NCBI RefSeq assembly: GCF_905175375.1
Contig: NZ_CAJIMS010000002.1
Coordinates: 1-27,812 of the forward strand
Origin: Chryseobacterium aquaeductus
GTDB taxonomy: Bacteria; Bacteroidota; Bacteroidia; Flavobacteriales; Weeksellaceae
DNA: 27,812 nt
Reading direction: 5' to 3'
In this document: positions 1 to 6,659 of the stretch, in pieces
Position numbering within the stretch: the first letter of the stretch is position 1
Layout: each line of letters begins with the position of its first letter
Notes under the pieces: generated by a model
The model's input: only the letters and a program-made list of their open reading frames with translations
Databases searched by the model: none
What the model was told of the DNA's origin: nothing
Translations under genes and position numbers: made by a program

Positions 1-661
1 AATCGCAATTCCTACAGAGTCAGACAGCATTTATGTTGACATCAAGCAAATCACAATTCCTCAAAACTTTACAGGGTACGATGACGATATTTATTCTGAT
101 AAAATCTCTGTATACGAGAAAGACTGGGTACATGTTGATGTAACGAGAAAAGCAGATATTAAAACTCCTTATTTAATTATTAAAAAAGAAGCAAAAGGAT
201 ATAACGTTCCCTTGAATGCAAGTGTTCCTGTAGAAATCGTTGGTAATAAAGTGATTCTTCCAAATTATATCAAATATCCATACGATCATCGTTTCAGAGA
301 TTACAGCATCAATTACGAGTTGGTAATTCCTCAAAATGCAGTGGTAATTCCACTTAAAAAAGATCAAATCAATTTTGACGGCGATACTGACGGAAATGGC
401 ATCAATGACAATGATGAAGAAGATAACGATGGTAATCAAAACGGAAACATCTCAATTGAAAAAAATAAAATCTCTATCAACGGTTCTACCATTGAATATA
501 GCGATAGTGATAAAGACAGCGTCATCATCAACGGAAAGAAATATCAGAAAGATGAAGCCGAAAAGATTATGGATACCATGAAAATGAATATCGATAAAAT
601 GGAAAACGTAGATATCAAAATAAAAGACGGTAAAAAAGAATTTTCTATTAAAACCAAATAA
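1..661 (+). CDS. PspC-domain membrane protein, C-terminal part (5' end cut by window edge)
   Basis: This is the C-terminal 219 residues (from residue 355) of the 573-aa PspC-domain protein that is complete at 13768-15489 and 21873-23594. The first full codon starts at base 2. An internal TTG at 212 could be mistaken for a start, but the frame is open back to the window edge. This part is the extracytoplasmic tail after the last membrane segment. It includes the acidic Asp/Asn/Gly-rich stretch at residues 480-498. Confidence 0.9.
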   Translation, partial: IAIPTESDSIYVDIKQITIPQNFTGYDDDIYSDKISVYEKDWVHVDVTRKADIKTPYLIIKKEAKGYNVPLNASVPVEIVGNKVILPNYIKYPYDHRFRDYSINYELVIPQNAVVIPLKKDQINFDGDTDGNGINDNDEEDNDGNQNGNISIEKNKISINGSTIEYSDSDKDSVIINGKKYQKDEAEKIMDTMKMNIDKMENVDIKIKDGKKEFSIKTK

Positions 662-671
662 TTATACTTGA

Positions 672-731
672 GAGAGTGGCGGAAGGTGTGGATGGATGGC
701 AAACGTTTGAAACCCACACCCTTCTACTCTC
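672..731 (+). other. 60-nt imperfect stem-loop downstream of the PspC gene
   Basis: GAGAGT (672-677) pairs with ACTCTC (726-731), and GGAAGGTGTGG (681-691) pairs with CCACACC-c-TTCT (714-725). This leaves a GGC bulge on the left arm, a single C bulge on the right, and a 22-nt loop holding the palindrome CAAACGTTTG. No T-tract follows on either strand, so it is not a standard intrinsic terminator. It could be an mRNA 3'-end processing or stability element, a small RNA, or a REP-like palindrome. Mirror copies lie at 13698-13757 and 23605-23664. Confidence 0.6.
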
Positions 732-764
732 AAACAATTACAAAAAATCTTCAATAATAAGTGG

Positions 765-792
765 TTTATATGACAAAATAGTCTTATATTCG
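765..792 (+). promoter_or_regulatory. Candidate promoter of the 20-aa peptide gene
   Basis: TATATTCG (785-792) differs at one position from the Bacteroidota -7 box TAnnTTTG, with a weak TTT at 765-767 about 17 nt upstream. A start near 798 would give a transcript of about 150 nt ending at the terminator at 913-945. The box overlaps an inverted repeat, TATATGAC (767-774) and GTCTTATA (781-788), which could be an operator. Mirror copies: 13637-13664 and 23698-23725. Confidence 0.4.
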
Positions 793-823
793 TAAAAAAT
801 TAACCCTTAAAAAACATCAAATC

Positions 824-886
824 ATGGTACAGGTAGTTTTAGAGATCGCAGTAAAAATCGCAGATATAATTAGCGGTTTATTTTAA
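824..886 (+). CDS. 20-aa amphipathic helical peptide (putative)
   Basis: The ORF encodes MVQVVLEIAVKIADIISGLF. Polar or charged residues Q3, E7, K11, D14 and S17 recur every 3-4 positions and nearly everything between them is aliphatic, which would make an amphipathic helix like those of phenol-soluble modulins or small membrane-active type I toxins. The gene sits alone: its own promoter-like TATATTCG lies 31 nt upstream, the A-rich leader has no Shine-Dalgarno (normal in Bacteroidota), and a strong intrinsic terminator follows at 913-945. No family is recognised. The helical pattern and isolated transcription unit are seen; cell-lytic, surfactant or toxin function is only inference. A type I toxin would need an antisense RNA, and I could not identify one. 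The alternative is a chance ORF in the acyltransferase leader. Confidence 0.5.
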   Translation: MVQVVLEIAVKIADIISGLF

Positions 887-903
887 GAGACATAATATTT
901 CGA

Positions 904-911
904 TATATTTG
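904..911 (+). promoter_or_regulatory. -7 box TATATTTG before the acyltransferase
   Basis: This is a perfect match to the Bacteroidota -7 consensus TAnnTTTG, about 50 nt before the acyltransferase ATG. No good -33 TTTG is visible. The predicted start would fall inside the left arm of the terminator at 913-945, so the peptide terminator and acyltransferase promoter are interleaved. Mirror copies: 13518-13525 and 23837-23844. Confidence 0.4.
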
Positions 912-912
912 T

Positions 913-945
913 AAAGTATAACCAAGATTTGGTTATACTTTTTTT
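913..945 (+). terminator. Intrinsic terminator after the 20-aa peptide gene
   Basis: A perfect 13-bp stem (913-925 with 929-941, left arm AAAGTATAACCAA) closes a 3-nt GAT loop, and a run of T follows to 945. It ends the peptide transcript and separates it from the acyltransferase gene. Mirror copies: 13484-13516 and 23846-23878. Confidence 0.8.
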
Positions 946-962
946 GTTTTAAAATTAAATTC

Positions 963-1553
963 ATGAAAAAGCTGATTGGCAAACTGATGCTAAAAATTCT
1001 GGGTTGGAAAGTCGTCCTTCAAGGCGATGTAAACAGTCTCAACCGTTGTATTCTTGTTGTAGCTCCTCATACGCACAACATGGAATATCTTTTGGGAAAC
1101 CTTGCCTACTGGACTTTAGAAAAGCCTTTGAAAATTATCATCAAAGATGCCCATACCAAAGCATGGTACGGTTCTGTAGTGAGAGGTTTGGGTGGAATTG
1201 GTATCGACAGAAGACAAAAAAATGATCTTGTGAATTTTGTGGCAAATGAATTTAAAAAAGACGACTTCAGTCTTGTGATTACGCCGGAAGGTACCAGAAG
1301 CTGGGTTCCGAAATGGAGAAAGGGTTTTTACCACATGGCTTTGGCGGCTAAAGTTCCGATTGTTTTAGCAGCAGGAGATTTTAAAAGAAACATTGTTTAT
1401 TTAGGCTATACCATTCCTTACGAAAGACTGGAATCGGCTTCTTTCATAGAAATCATGGAGGAAATCCAGAACTATTACATAAAATACGACATCGGTCCGA
1501 AAATACCATCCAACTGGAATCCGAATATTATCGGGGATGAAGTTAGAAGTTAG
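963..1553 (+). CDS. PlsC-type lysophospholipid acyltransferase family protein
   Basis: This 196-aa protein has the block structure of glycerolphosphate acyltransferases (PF01553), which transfer an acyl chain to a lysophospholipid or similar acceptor at the inner membrane. Visible blocks are APHTHNME at residues 34-41 (block I), GGIGIDRR at 77-84 (block II), TPEGTRS at 107-113 (block III) and VPIV at 131-134 (block IV). Block I is normally HxxxxD; here H36 is followed by Glu at position 41, a conservative change at the catalytic dyad. The protein is short, with no obvious N-terminal membrane helix, as in other compact Bacteroidota members. The start ATG lies 17 nt after the upstream terminator T-tract. 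The stop codon falls inside a heptanucleotide repeat. The thioesterase gene follows after 62 nt and may be cotranscribed. Acyl donor and acceptor cannot be told from sequence. Confidence 0.9.
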   Translation: MKKLIGKLMLKILGWKVVLQGDVNSLNRCILVVAPHTHNMEYLLGNLAYWTLEKPLKIIIKDAHTKAWYGSVVRGLGGIGIDRRQKNDLVNFVANEFKKDDFSLVITPEGTRSWVPKWRKGFYHMALAAKVPIVLAAGDFKRNIVYLGYTIPYERLESASFIEIMEEIQNYYIKYDIGPKIPSNWNPNIIGDEVRS

Positions 1554-1574
1554 AAGCTAGAAGCTAGAAGCTAG
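1540..1574 (+). repeat. Heptanucleotide tandem repeat AAGYTAG x5
   Basis: Two units of AAGTTAG are followed by three of AAGCTAG, with exact 7-bp periodicity. The array overlaps the last codons and stop (TAG, 1551-1553) of the acyltransferase gene. Mirror copies: 12855-12889 and 24473-24507, all with five units. Confidence 0.9.
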
Positions 1575-1615
1575 AATCAAAATTATTTATCATCAATTAC
1601 TTATTACCAATAAAA

Positions 1616-2050
1616 ATGTATACGCAGGGAAAAACGAAGGAAGAAATTTTAAAATTCATCAATAATTGGGGAGAAGAAACTTTTGCTAAAACTCTTGATA
1701 TACAATTCATTGACGTCGACTTAGACAACGAAACACTCACTGCAACGATGCCTGTCACACCAAAAATTCATCAGCCTTTTGGCATTATGCACGGCGGAGC
1801 AAGTTGTGTGTTGGCAGAAACAATGGGTTCTAGTCTTTCTAATATTTTCATTGACGGAAACAAATATTTCGGAGTGGGAACCAATATCAATTCCAATCAT
1901 TTAAGAAGCAAAAAAGACGGAATAGTAACTGCTGTTGCAAGATTCATAAGGAAAGGAAAAACAATGCACGTTTCCGAAATTGAAATCCGCGACGAAAAAG
2001 GTCAACTCATCAATCATACAACGATGACCAATAATATCATCAGCAAATAA
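1616..2050 (+). CDS. Hotdog-fold acyl-CoA thioesterase (PaaI/YdiI-like; possible DHNA-CoA thioesterase)
   Basis: The 144-aa protein is a single hotdog domain of the 4HBT/PaaI family, which hydrolyses acyl-CoA thioesters in the cytoplasm. The active-site segment PFGIMHGGASCVLAETMGS (residues 54-72) closely matches the MenI/YdiI pattern, with H59-G60-G61 and the catalytic Glu at 68. MenI hydrolyses 1,4-dihydroxy-2-naphthoyl-CoA in menaquinone synthesis. The isochorismate synthase gene 3.6 kb downstream on the same strand supports that reading, though a general PaaI-type thioesterase is possible. The start ATG follows an A-rich leader after the heptanucleotide repeat. An intrinsic terminator at 2067-2093 closes the acyltransferase-thioesterase unit. 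Confidence 0.9.
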   Translation: MYTQGKTKEEILKFINNWGEETFAKTLDIQFIDVDLDNETLTATMPVTPKIHQPFGIMHGGASCVLAETMGSSLSNIFIDGNKYFGVGTNINSNHLRSKKDGIVTAVARFIRKGKTMHVSEIEIRDEKGQLINHTTMTNNIISK

Positions 2051-2066
2051 AGAAGAAAATAGGTAA

Positions 2067-2093
2067 GGCTCAAAAAAATTTGAGTCTTTTTTT
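2067..2093 (+). terminator. Intrinsic terminator after the thioesterase gene
   Basis: An 8-bp stem (2067-2074 with 2079-2086, core CTCAAA/TTTGAG) has a 4-nt A loop and is followed by seven T. It separates the acyltransferase-thioesterase pair from the sigma-controlled genes. Mirror copies: 12336-12362 and 25000-25026. Confidence 0.8.
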
Positions 2094-2103
2094 GTATTCT
2101 TAC

Positions 2104-2135
2104 TGCAACCTTTTAAGTTTTTTTCATCTTATCAT
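2104..2135 (+). promoter_or_regulatory. Putative ECF-sigma promoter 1 (TGCAACC-N14-CATCTTATCAT)
   Basis: TGCAACC (2104-2110), a 14-nt T-rich spacer and CATCTTATCAT (2125-2135) lie 23 nt before the PrcB-like lipoprotein start. The element matches 2621-2652 at 29 of 32 positions with identical spacing, and it lacks the housekeeping TAnnTTTG box. Two such elements directly upstream of an ECF sigma gene suggest its target promoters. Mirror copies: 12294-12325 and 25037-25068. Confidence 0.65.
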
Positions 2136-2158
2136 TGTAACCAAAAATTTTATGTATC

Positions 2159-2614
2159 ATGAAAAATTATCTACTTCTATTTTTTTGTGCGGTTTTCTTC
2201 ACCTTAAATTCTTGCAATAGCAATGATGAAAACACTGAGTATAAAACACCGATAAGTATACAACAAATCGGTAAAGGAAATCTGATGGGAAATTATCTTC
2301 CGCAACAGAATATGGTGATCACAACTTCTGCGCAATGGAATGCTCTTCTTAATAATGTAGATGCTACCAACAATACTTCAGGTAGCTTTACGGAAACCAA
2401 CATCGATTTTAATCAGTTTATGGTCATCGCTGTTTTTGATGAAGTTTACCCGAATGGCGGACATTCGATTGACATTATCACCATAGATGACACGCCGCAA
2501 AGCATTGTGGTAGATCTTGAAAAATTATTAACGGGAAATGCAACATCCGTTGTTACTCAGCCATACCATATCGTGAAAATACCTAAAAGTACAAAACCTG
2601 TTGTATTTCAATAA
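2159..2614 (+). CDS. PrcB C-terminal-like lipoprotein
   Basis: The 151-aa protein starts with a type II signal peptide whose lipobox ends LNSC (Cys19), so the mature protein should be lipid-anchored in the envelope. The rest resembles the PrcB_C domain (PF14343): a central FxxFMVIAVF-type strand, a GGHSIDIITI stretch near residues 101-110, and a closing QPYHIVKIPKS segment. PrcB of Treponema stabilises the PrtP protease complex; in Bacteroidota the role of such domains is not established. It is the first gene downstream of putative sigma promoter 1. Only promoter 2, not a terminator, separates it from the next lipoprotein gene. It is a likely regulon member whose product acts outside the inner membrane. 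Confidence 0.8.
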   Translation: MKNYLLLFFCAVFFTLNSCNSNDENTEYKTPISIQQIGKGNLMGNYLPQQNMVITTSAQWNALLNNVDATNNTSGSFTETNIDFNQFMVIAVFDEVYPNGGHSIDIITIDDTPQSIVVDLEKLLTGNATSVVTQPYHIVKIPKSTKPVVFQ

Positions 2615-2620
2615 AAAAAC

Positions 2621-2652
2621 TGCAACCTTTTGAGTTTTCTGCATCTTATCAT
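2621..2652 (+). promoter_or_regulatory. Putative ECF-sigma promoter 2 (TGCAACC-N14-CATCTTATCAT)
   Basis: TGCAACC (2621-2627) and CATCTTATCAT (2642-2652) have the same 14-nt spacing as promoter 1. The element ends 12 nt before the 337-aa lipoprotein ATG. The gene next downstream of that lipoprotein is the sigma factor, so this would be an autoregulatory promoter. Mirror copies: 11777-11808 and 25554-25585. Confidence 0.65.
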
Positions 2653-2664
2653 AAACTAATAACC

Positions 2665-3678
2665 ATGAAAAATTTAATTTTACCTTTTTTACTGATTCTG
2701 ACTTTGCTGTTTTCGTGCAGAAGTGAAGATTACGGTTTACTTGAGAATAAAGCAAATTCATATGATGTTTATGTAGCCGGAAGAGAAAATAACATGGCTT
2801 GCTATTGGAAAAATGGTAACAAAGTAAATTTACTCTATGGAAATGAAATATATATTGAAAAATTTTTAGTTGATAATAATAATATATATGCTTTTGGTGA
2901 GGCTTTGAACATATTAGATAAATTCACTTTTTGGAAGAATAATATTAAATATGATGTGCTGCAATATTTAGGTATACCTTCAGGAGTTTATTTCAGAGTT
3001 TTTGACTTTTATGTAGATAACGATAATATTTATTTCCTGGGGCTCGTAGAAAATCCTTTTCCGATTACTTCATCACAAAAATATCAACTTTGTTATTGGA
3101 AAAATGGTACTAAAGTTATATTAAATACAAGTGGATCAGACAATTTTGCAACGAATTGGCAAGAAATGATAGTCTATAATAATGATTTATATATATCAGT
3201 AAAACAAGATAATACACTTGGTTATTATAAAAATAACATCTACACTCAAATAACAAATCAAGGATATTCAACAGGCATTGCAAAAAATTCAAATGGAGTT
3301 TACATTCCTGTAGTTAACAATGTAACTTCCAGTCGATATTATCTAAATTTAATAACAGGACAAACCATAAATTCGAACTTTGATCACAAGCTTTTCATTG
3401 ATAATAATGATTTTTATTCTTTAAGTGGATACAATGAATATGTAAAGAACGGTAATATTATACAAATCAATAACAACGAAGACTATAATAATCCTTGGGA
3501 TTTGAAAGTAATTAATCAAAATGAATTTATGATCAGAATGAAAATATCACAAGGATCGGTTTTTGGTATTGAATATAAAGTATTTATAAATAACGTTGAG
3601 ACACAACATATCATTCAGGAAATGAGTGGTATACAGTACAATAATAGTTTCAACTCCATTTTTGTAGTGCAAAACTAA
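2665..3678 (+). CDS. Lipoprotein with degenerate YWKNG repeats
   Basis: The 337-aa protein has a type II signal peptide with lipobox ending LFSC (Cys18). The mature part is built of divergent repeats: a YWKNG-type turn followed by a VxL strand recurs at residues 47-51, 89-93, 144-148 and 187-191 (last as YYKNN). Between these come D/N-rich turns leading into IYxxG or LYIS strands near 73-78, 120-126 and 173-178. The arrangement suggests a beta-propeller-like fold, as in other Bacteroidota lipoproteins with YWKNGT repeats of unknown function. The gene is visibly more AT- and Asn-rich than its neighbours, suggesting fast evolution or later acquisition. It ends 7 nt before the sigma gene and is probably cotranscribed from promoter 2. 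It may be a surface sensor or an effector of the regulon; which is not known. Confidence 0.8.
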   Translation: MKNLILPFLLILTLLFSCRSEDYGLLENKANSYDVYVAGRENNMACYWKNGNKVNLLYGNEIYIEKFLVDNNNIYAFGEALNILDKFTFWKNNIKYDVLQYLGIPSGVYFRVFDFYVDNDNIYFLGLVENPFPITSSQKYQLCYWKNGTKVILNTSGSDNFATNWQEMIVYNNDLYISVKQDNTLGYYKNNIYTQITNQGYSTGIAKNSNGVYIPVVNNVTSSRYYLNLITGQTINSNFDHKLFIDNNDFYSLSGYNEYVKNGNIIQINNNEDYNNPWDLKVINQNEFMIRMKISQGSVFGIEYKVFINNVETQHIIQEMSGIQYNNSFNSIFVVQN

Positions 3679-3685
3679 ATAGCAA

Positions 3686-4776
3686 ATGAATAACGGAAAC
3701 TGGCAAAAAATCTACTTAGACCATTCCCCGAAACTTTTGGGGATTTGTCGCAGATATATCGCAGACTTACAAACTGCGGAAGATCTTTTGCAAGACAGTT
3801 TTATCCTCGCAATGCAAAAAAGTCACCAGCTGAAAGATGAAAAAGCTTTGTTTGGCTGGCTCAAAACAATTGTTGTGAACAATGCTCTACAATATATTCG
3901 AAGCAACTCAAAAGAAATTTTCGTTTCTACAGAAATATCAGAAATCCCGGAACAATCGACCGAAATGAACAACTCTTCCACAGAAAAAAATCACGTTTTA
4001 GCATACGATTTCACCAGAGAAGAACTGTTGAAGTCGATCGACAGTCTGCCATTGCATCACCGTTCGGTTTTCAATTTATATTTTATCGAAAACCATTCTC
4101 ATCAGGAGATTGCAAAATTATTAGGAATCAATGTAAACACTTCAAAATCTCATTTACTGAGAGCGAAAAAATCTGTTCAGAATTATTTATTAAACAATTT
4201 CGTCAATCATCATACACCCAAAAACAATAAGAAGATCACACAATTATTGGTATTTCTGGGATTAGGCGGCTTGATGTGGGCACAGACTTTTCAAAGTAAA
4301 TTTGCTGATTTTAAAATTTCGCCCTCAAAAAATCTTTCAGTTCCTGATGATATTTCTTCGAATACGGTTTCGTTTTCAGGTTCCAATAAAAATTTTCAGA
4401 AGAAACTGATTATTTCTGCTACCTTATTGATCACGCTGATCATTTCTGTTCTGGCATTTAAAGAAAACAAAACATTCTTGCATAAATTTTCAGAAGCTGA
4501 GTCTCCGTTAAAAAAGAGACAGCGAATGATTTAAAAAATGTTTCCTCAGCTGAATCAAAACCAGAAACAATTCAAAAAACTGACGTTCAAAAACAAGAGT
4601 TGGAAGAAAAACAGGCAGATAAAAAAACAGAAATTCCGGTAACTGTTTCGAAAGCAACTTTTGCCAAAGAAAAAAAAATAATTGTAAAAGATTCTGCTGA
4701 GATTGCCCCTAGAAAAGTGATCATTGTAAAAAAAATCATTCAGAGAGACACCATCTTCATTGAAAGACCTAACTAA
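3686..4776 (+). CDS. Membrane-anchored ECF sigma factor, copy with a 1-nt frameshift
   Basis: This copy of the 363-aa gene (intact at 9652-10743) has lost one A in the run near 4510-4515 (six instead of seven). The frame breaks after about residue 277 and stops at 4534. The intact copy, and the third copy at that spot, have seven A, so this is probably a consensus error and not a natural truncation. The true stop would be at 4774-4776. Confidence 0.8.
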
Positions 4777-4786
4777 TAACTCAACC

Positions 4787-5647
4787 ATGCTTTTCAGAAC
4801 CATCATTTTCATTTTCACGATCTTACTATTGCAGATTACGCCAGCACAAAAACGAAAAATAGACACTGTTTATGTCTACGAAAAAGTAATAGTCTACGAT
4901 ACGATTTATTTTGAAAAAGCAGTGGAAAGCAGAATAAACGGCGTATTGATTACCCTTCCGACTGTAAAAAATCAAATGCTTGAAGACAGAGTTTTCAACG
5001 TAAAGAAAACCAAAACAAAGGGAAATAGCTTTCAATACGGAATTGAAGGCGGAATAGGCTTTAAAAACAGCAGTTGGGCAAGAGAACTGACTAATGATCA
5101 ACAACAATTTGGCGAAAATTTAGGAATATGGATTTCCAGTCGTATAACCACAAATATACACCTCATGGTATCTGCCAATGTCTACCGATGGAATTCTACT
5201 TTTGATCTTGACGGCAATAAAGAAGACACCTATTTAAACGGATTTTATTTCACCACAGACAGTCAGCCATTGCTTTTTCAGAGATTTAACAATAAACATT
5301 TTGAATATACGGCACAGCTCAAACTTTTGTATGAGTGGAGAAAATTCAGACCATTTGCAGGATTCGCAGTGAACAGAAACAATTACAAAATGGAATTCTT
5401 AGTTCCCGAAAACGATGTTTTAAATAAACTTGATGACTTCAACAGCAAACAATTCAACATCGGGTTTTCTTTCGGACTGCAATACCGCATCTTACCAAAA
5501 ATATTGATCACTGCAGATTATCAGCAATTTTCATTAAATAATATATCATTAAAAAACAGTTCATTTGATTTTGACATTTTTAAGACTAATAATACCTTTG
5601 CTGAAAGAAAACTGAATCTTGGAATTTCTTATTCCATTTCCAGATAA
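4787..5647 (+). CDS. Outer-membrane beta-barrel protein, partner of the ECF sigma factor
   Basis: I chose the ATG at 4787 over an in-frame TTG at 4760 because it gives a clean signal peptide (residues 1-20, ending TPAQ) and lies 10 nt after the sigma stop. The mature 266-aa protein begins with short strand-like motifs (DTVYV at 26-30, YDTIYFEK at 37-44). From about residue 73 it consists of alternating, aromatic-rich amphipathic strands (FQYGIEGGIGF, FAGFAVNRNNY, FNIGFSFGLQYRI), ending LNLGISYSISR. The pattern fits an 8-10-strand outer-membrane barrel of the OmpA/PorT type, though no precise family is recognised. It is translationally close to the sigma gene, and its N-terminal DTI motif resembles the sigma tail (RDTIFIER). 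This suggests the two contact each other across the periplasm, which is inference. Confidence 0.8.
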   Translation: MLFRTIIFIFTILLLQITPAQKRKIDTVYVYEKVIVYDTIYFEKAVESRINGVLITLPTVKNQMLEDRVFNVKKTKTKGNSFQYGIEGGIGFKNSSWARELTNDQQQFGENLGIWISSRITTNIHLMVSANVYRWNSTFDLDGNKEDTYLNGFYFTTDSQPLLFQRFNNKHFEYTAQLKLLYEWRKFRPFAGFAVNRNNYKMEFLVPENDVLNKLDDFNSKQFNIGFSFGLQYRILPKILITADYQQFSLNNISLKNSSFDFDIFKTNNTFAERKLNLGISYSISR

Positions 5648-5671
5648 TGGTTTTCATAAAGCATCCAATTT

Positions 5672-6640
5672 ATGATTTACTTCAAATTTCCTTTTGACGA
5701 GAAACTTTATTCCACAGATAAAAATCACGATCAAACAGCAGTCTTGTTCAAATCTTTCGATCAGGCTGAAACAATCGGTTTTAATGGAAATATTATAGAA
5801 GTAACCGAAATCCCAGATACATTCTCCGGCAAATTATTATCTCAGGATGACTCCCATTTCTCAGCGGAAACTCATGAAGAATATCTCGATAAACTTCAAA
5901 AAGCAATTGAGGTCATCAAAAAAAATCAACTACCAAAACTGGTGCTTTCACGCAGAAAGATTTTCACCAACTTCAATGAGATTGATCTGAAGAAAAGCTT
6001 CCACAATCTATGCGCAGCTTATCCCAACGCTTTCCGATATATTTTCATTGCAGATGACAACGCCTGGATGGGTGCATTTTCGGAGGTTTTAGGGAAGTTT
6101 AACAAATCTACACACGAATTTGAAACAATGAGCTTAGCGGGCACCATACCAACCTCTGAGAGCTGGACTGATAAAGAAATCGAAGAACAGAAACCTGTTT
6201 CGTCTTACATCAGAAATGTTTTAGAAAAATTCAGTACACAATCTGAAATTCAGGAATCTGAAACTTATGATCATATTTCAGGAAATATCAAACATTTAAA
6301 GACAGATTTTAAGCTGAAAATAAAACCTGAAGATCTTGAGGCAATTATTGAAGAACTTCACCCAACGCCAGCCGTTTGCGGTATTCCGAAAGAGTTTTGT
6401 AAGGAAAAAATTCAGGAGCTTGAGAAATTTCCGAGAGAACTGTACGCCGGATTTATCAGAATTGAAACCGACGAATTCATCCAATATTTCGTAAACTTAC
6501 GCTGTGCAAAATTGTATAGTGATGCGGTACATCTTTTCGTAGGTGGCGGAATTACCGCCCAAAGCAATCCGGAAAAAGAATGGATCGAAACTGAACTCAA
6601 ATCTGAAGCAGTTCTGAAAAATCTTTCATTTTTAAATTAA
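5672..6640 (+). CDS. menF: Isochorismate synthase (chorismate-binding enzyme)
   Basis: The 322-aa protein belongs to the chorismate-utilising family and should convert chorismate to isochorismate, the first step of menaquinone synthesis. Family marks are KLVLSR (residues 89-94, general-base Lys89), ETMSLAGT (151-158), HPTPAVCG (230-237), YAGFIRI (258-264), NLRCAK (275-280), GGGITAQSNPEKEW (291-304) and ETELK (306-310), which hold the Mg-binding Glu residues. It is shorter at the N-terminus than the roughly 390-430-aa MenF/EntC of Escherichia coli, as is usual in Bacteroidota. EntC for siderophores is possible, but no siderophore genes are present and a MenI-like thioesterase is nearby. It starts 24 nt after the barrel gene, so sigma-dependent readthrough is possible. 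Confidence 0.9.
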   Translation: MIYFKFPFDEKLYSTDKNHDQTAVLFKSFDQAETIGFNGNIIEVTEIPDTFSGKLLSQDDSHFSAETHEEYLDKLQKAIEVIKKNQLPKLVLSRRKIFTNFNEIDLKKSFHNLCAAYPNAFRYIFIADDNAWMGAFSEVLGKFNKSTHEFETMSLAGTIPTSESWTDKEIEEQKPVSSYIRNVLEKFSTQSEIQESETYDHISGNIKHLKTDFKLKIKPEDLEAIIEELHPTPAVCGIPKEFCKEKIQELEKFPRELYAGFIRIETDEFIQYFVNLRCAKLYSDAVHLFVGGGITAQSNPEKEWIETELKSEAVLKNLSFLN

Positions 6641-6659
6641 ACTTATCACCATTTCAATT

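Noticed and set aside
212..661. Separate 149-aa gene starting at TTG 212
   Set aside because: The frame is open to the window edge and is the C-terminal part of the 573-aa PspC protein.
672..731. tRNA-Leu-like start (GTGGCGGAA) within the stem-loop
   Set aside because: The short match is coincidental: the region folds as one bulged hairpin, with no anticodon arm, T-arm or acceptor stem of tRNA geometry.
4760..4786. TTG start for the outer-membrane barrel gene
   Set aside because: It adds nine polar residues (KDLTNNST region) before a signal peptide that begins properly at ATG 4787.
4555..4866. Antisense ORF rich in Phe opposite the sigma and barrel genes (and similar ones elsewhere)
   Set aside because: Its Phe/Cys/Asn-rich composition is what the complement of Lys/Glu-rich AT coding DNA gives. 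No promoter or homology.
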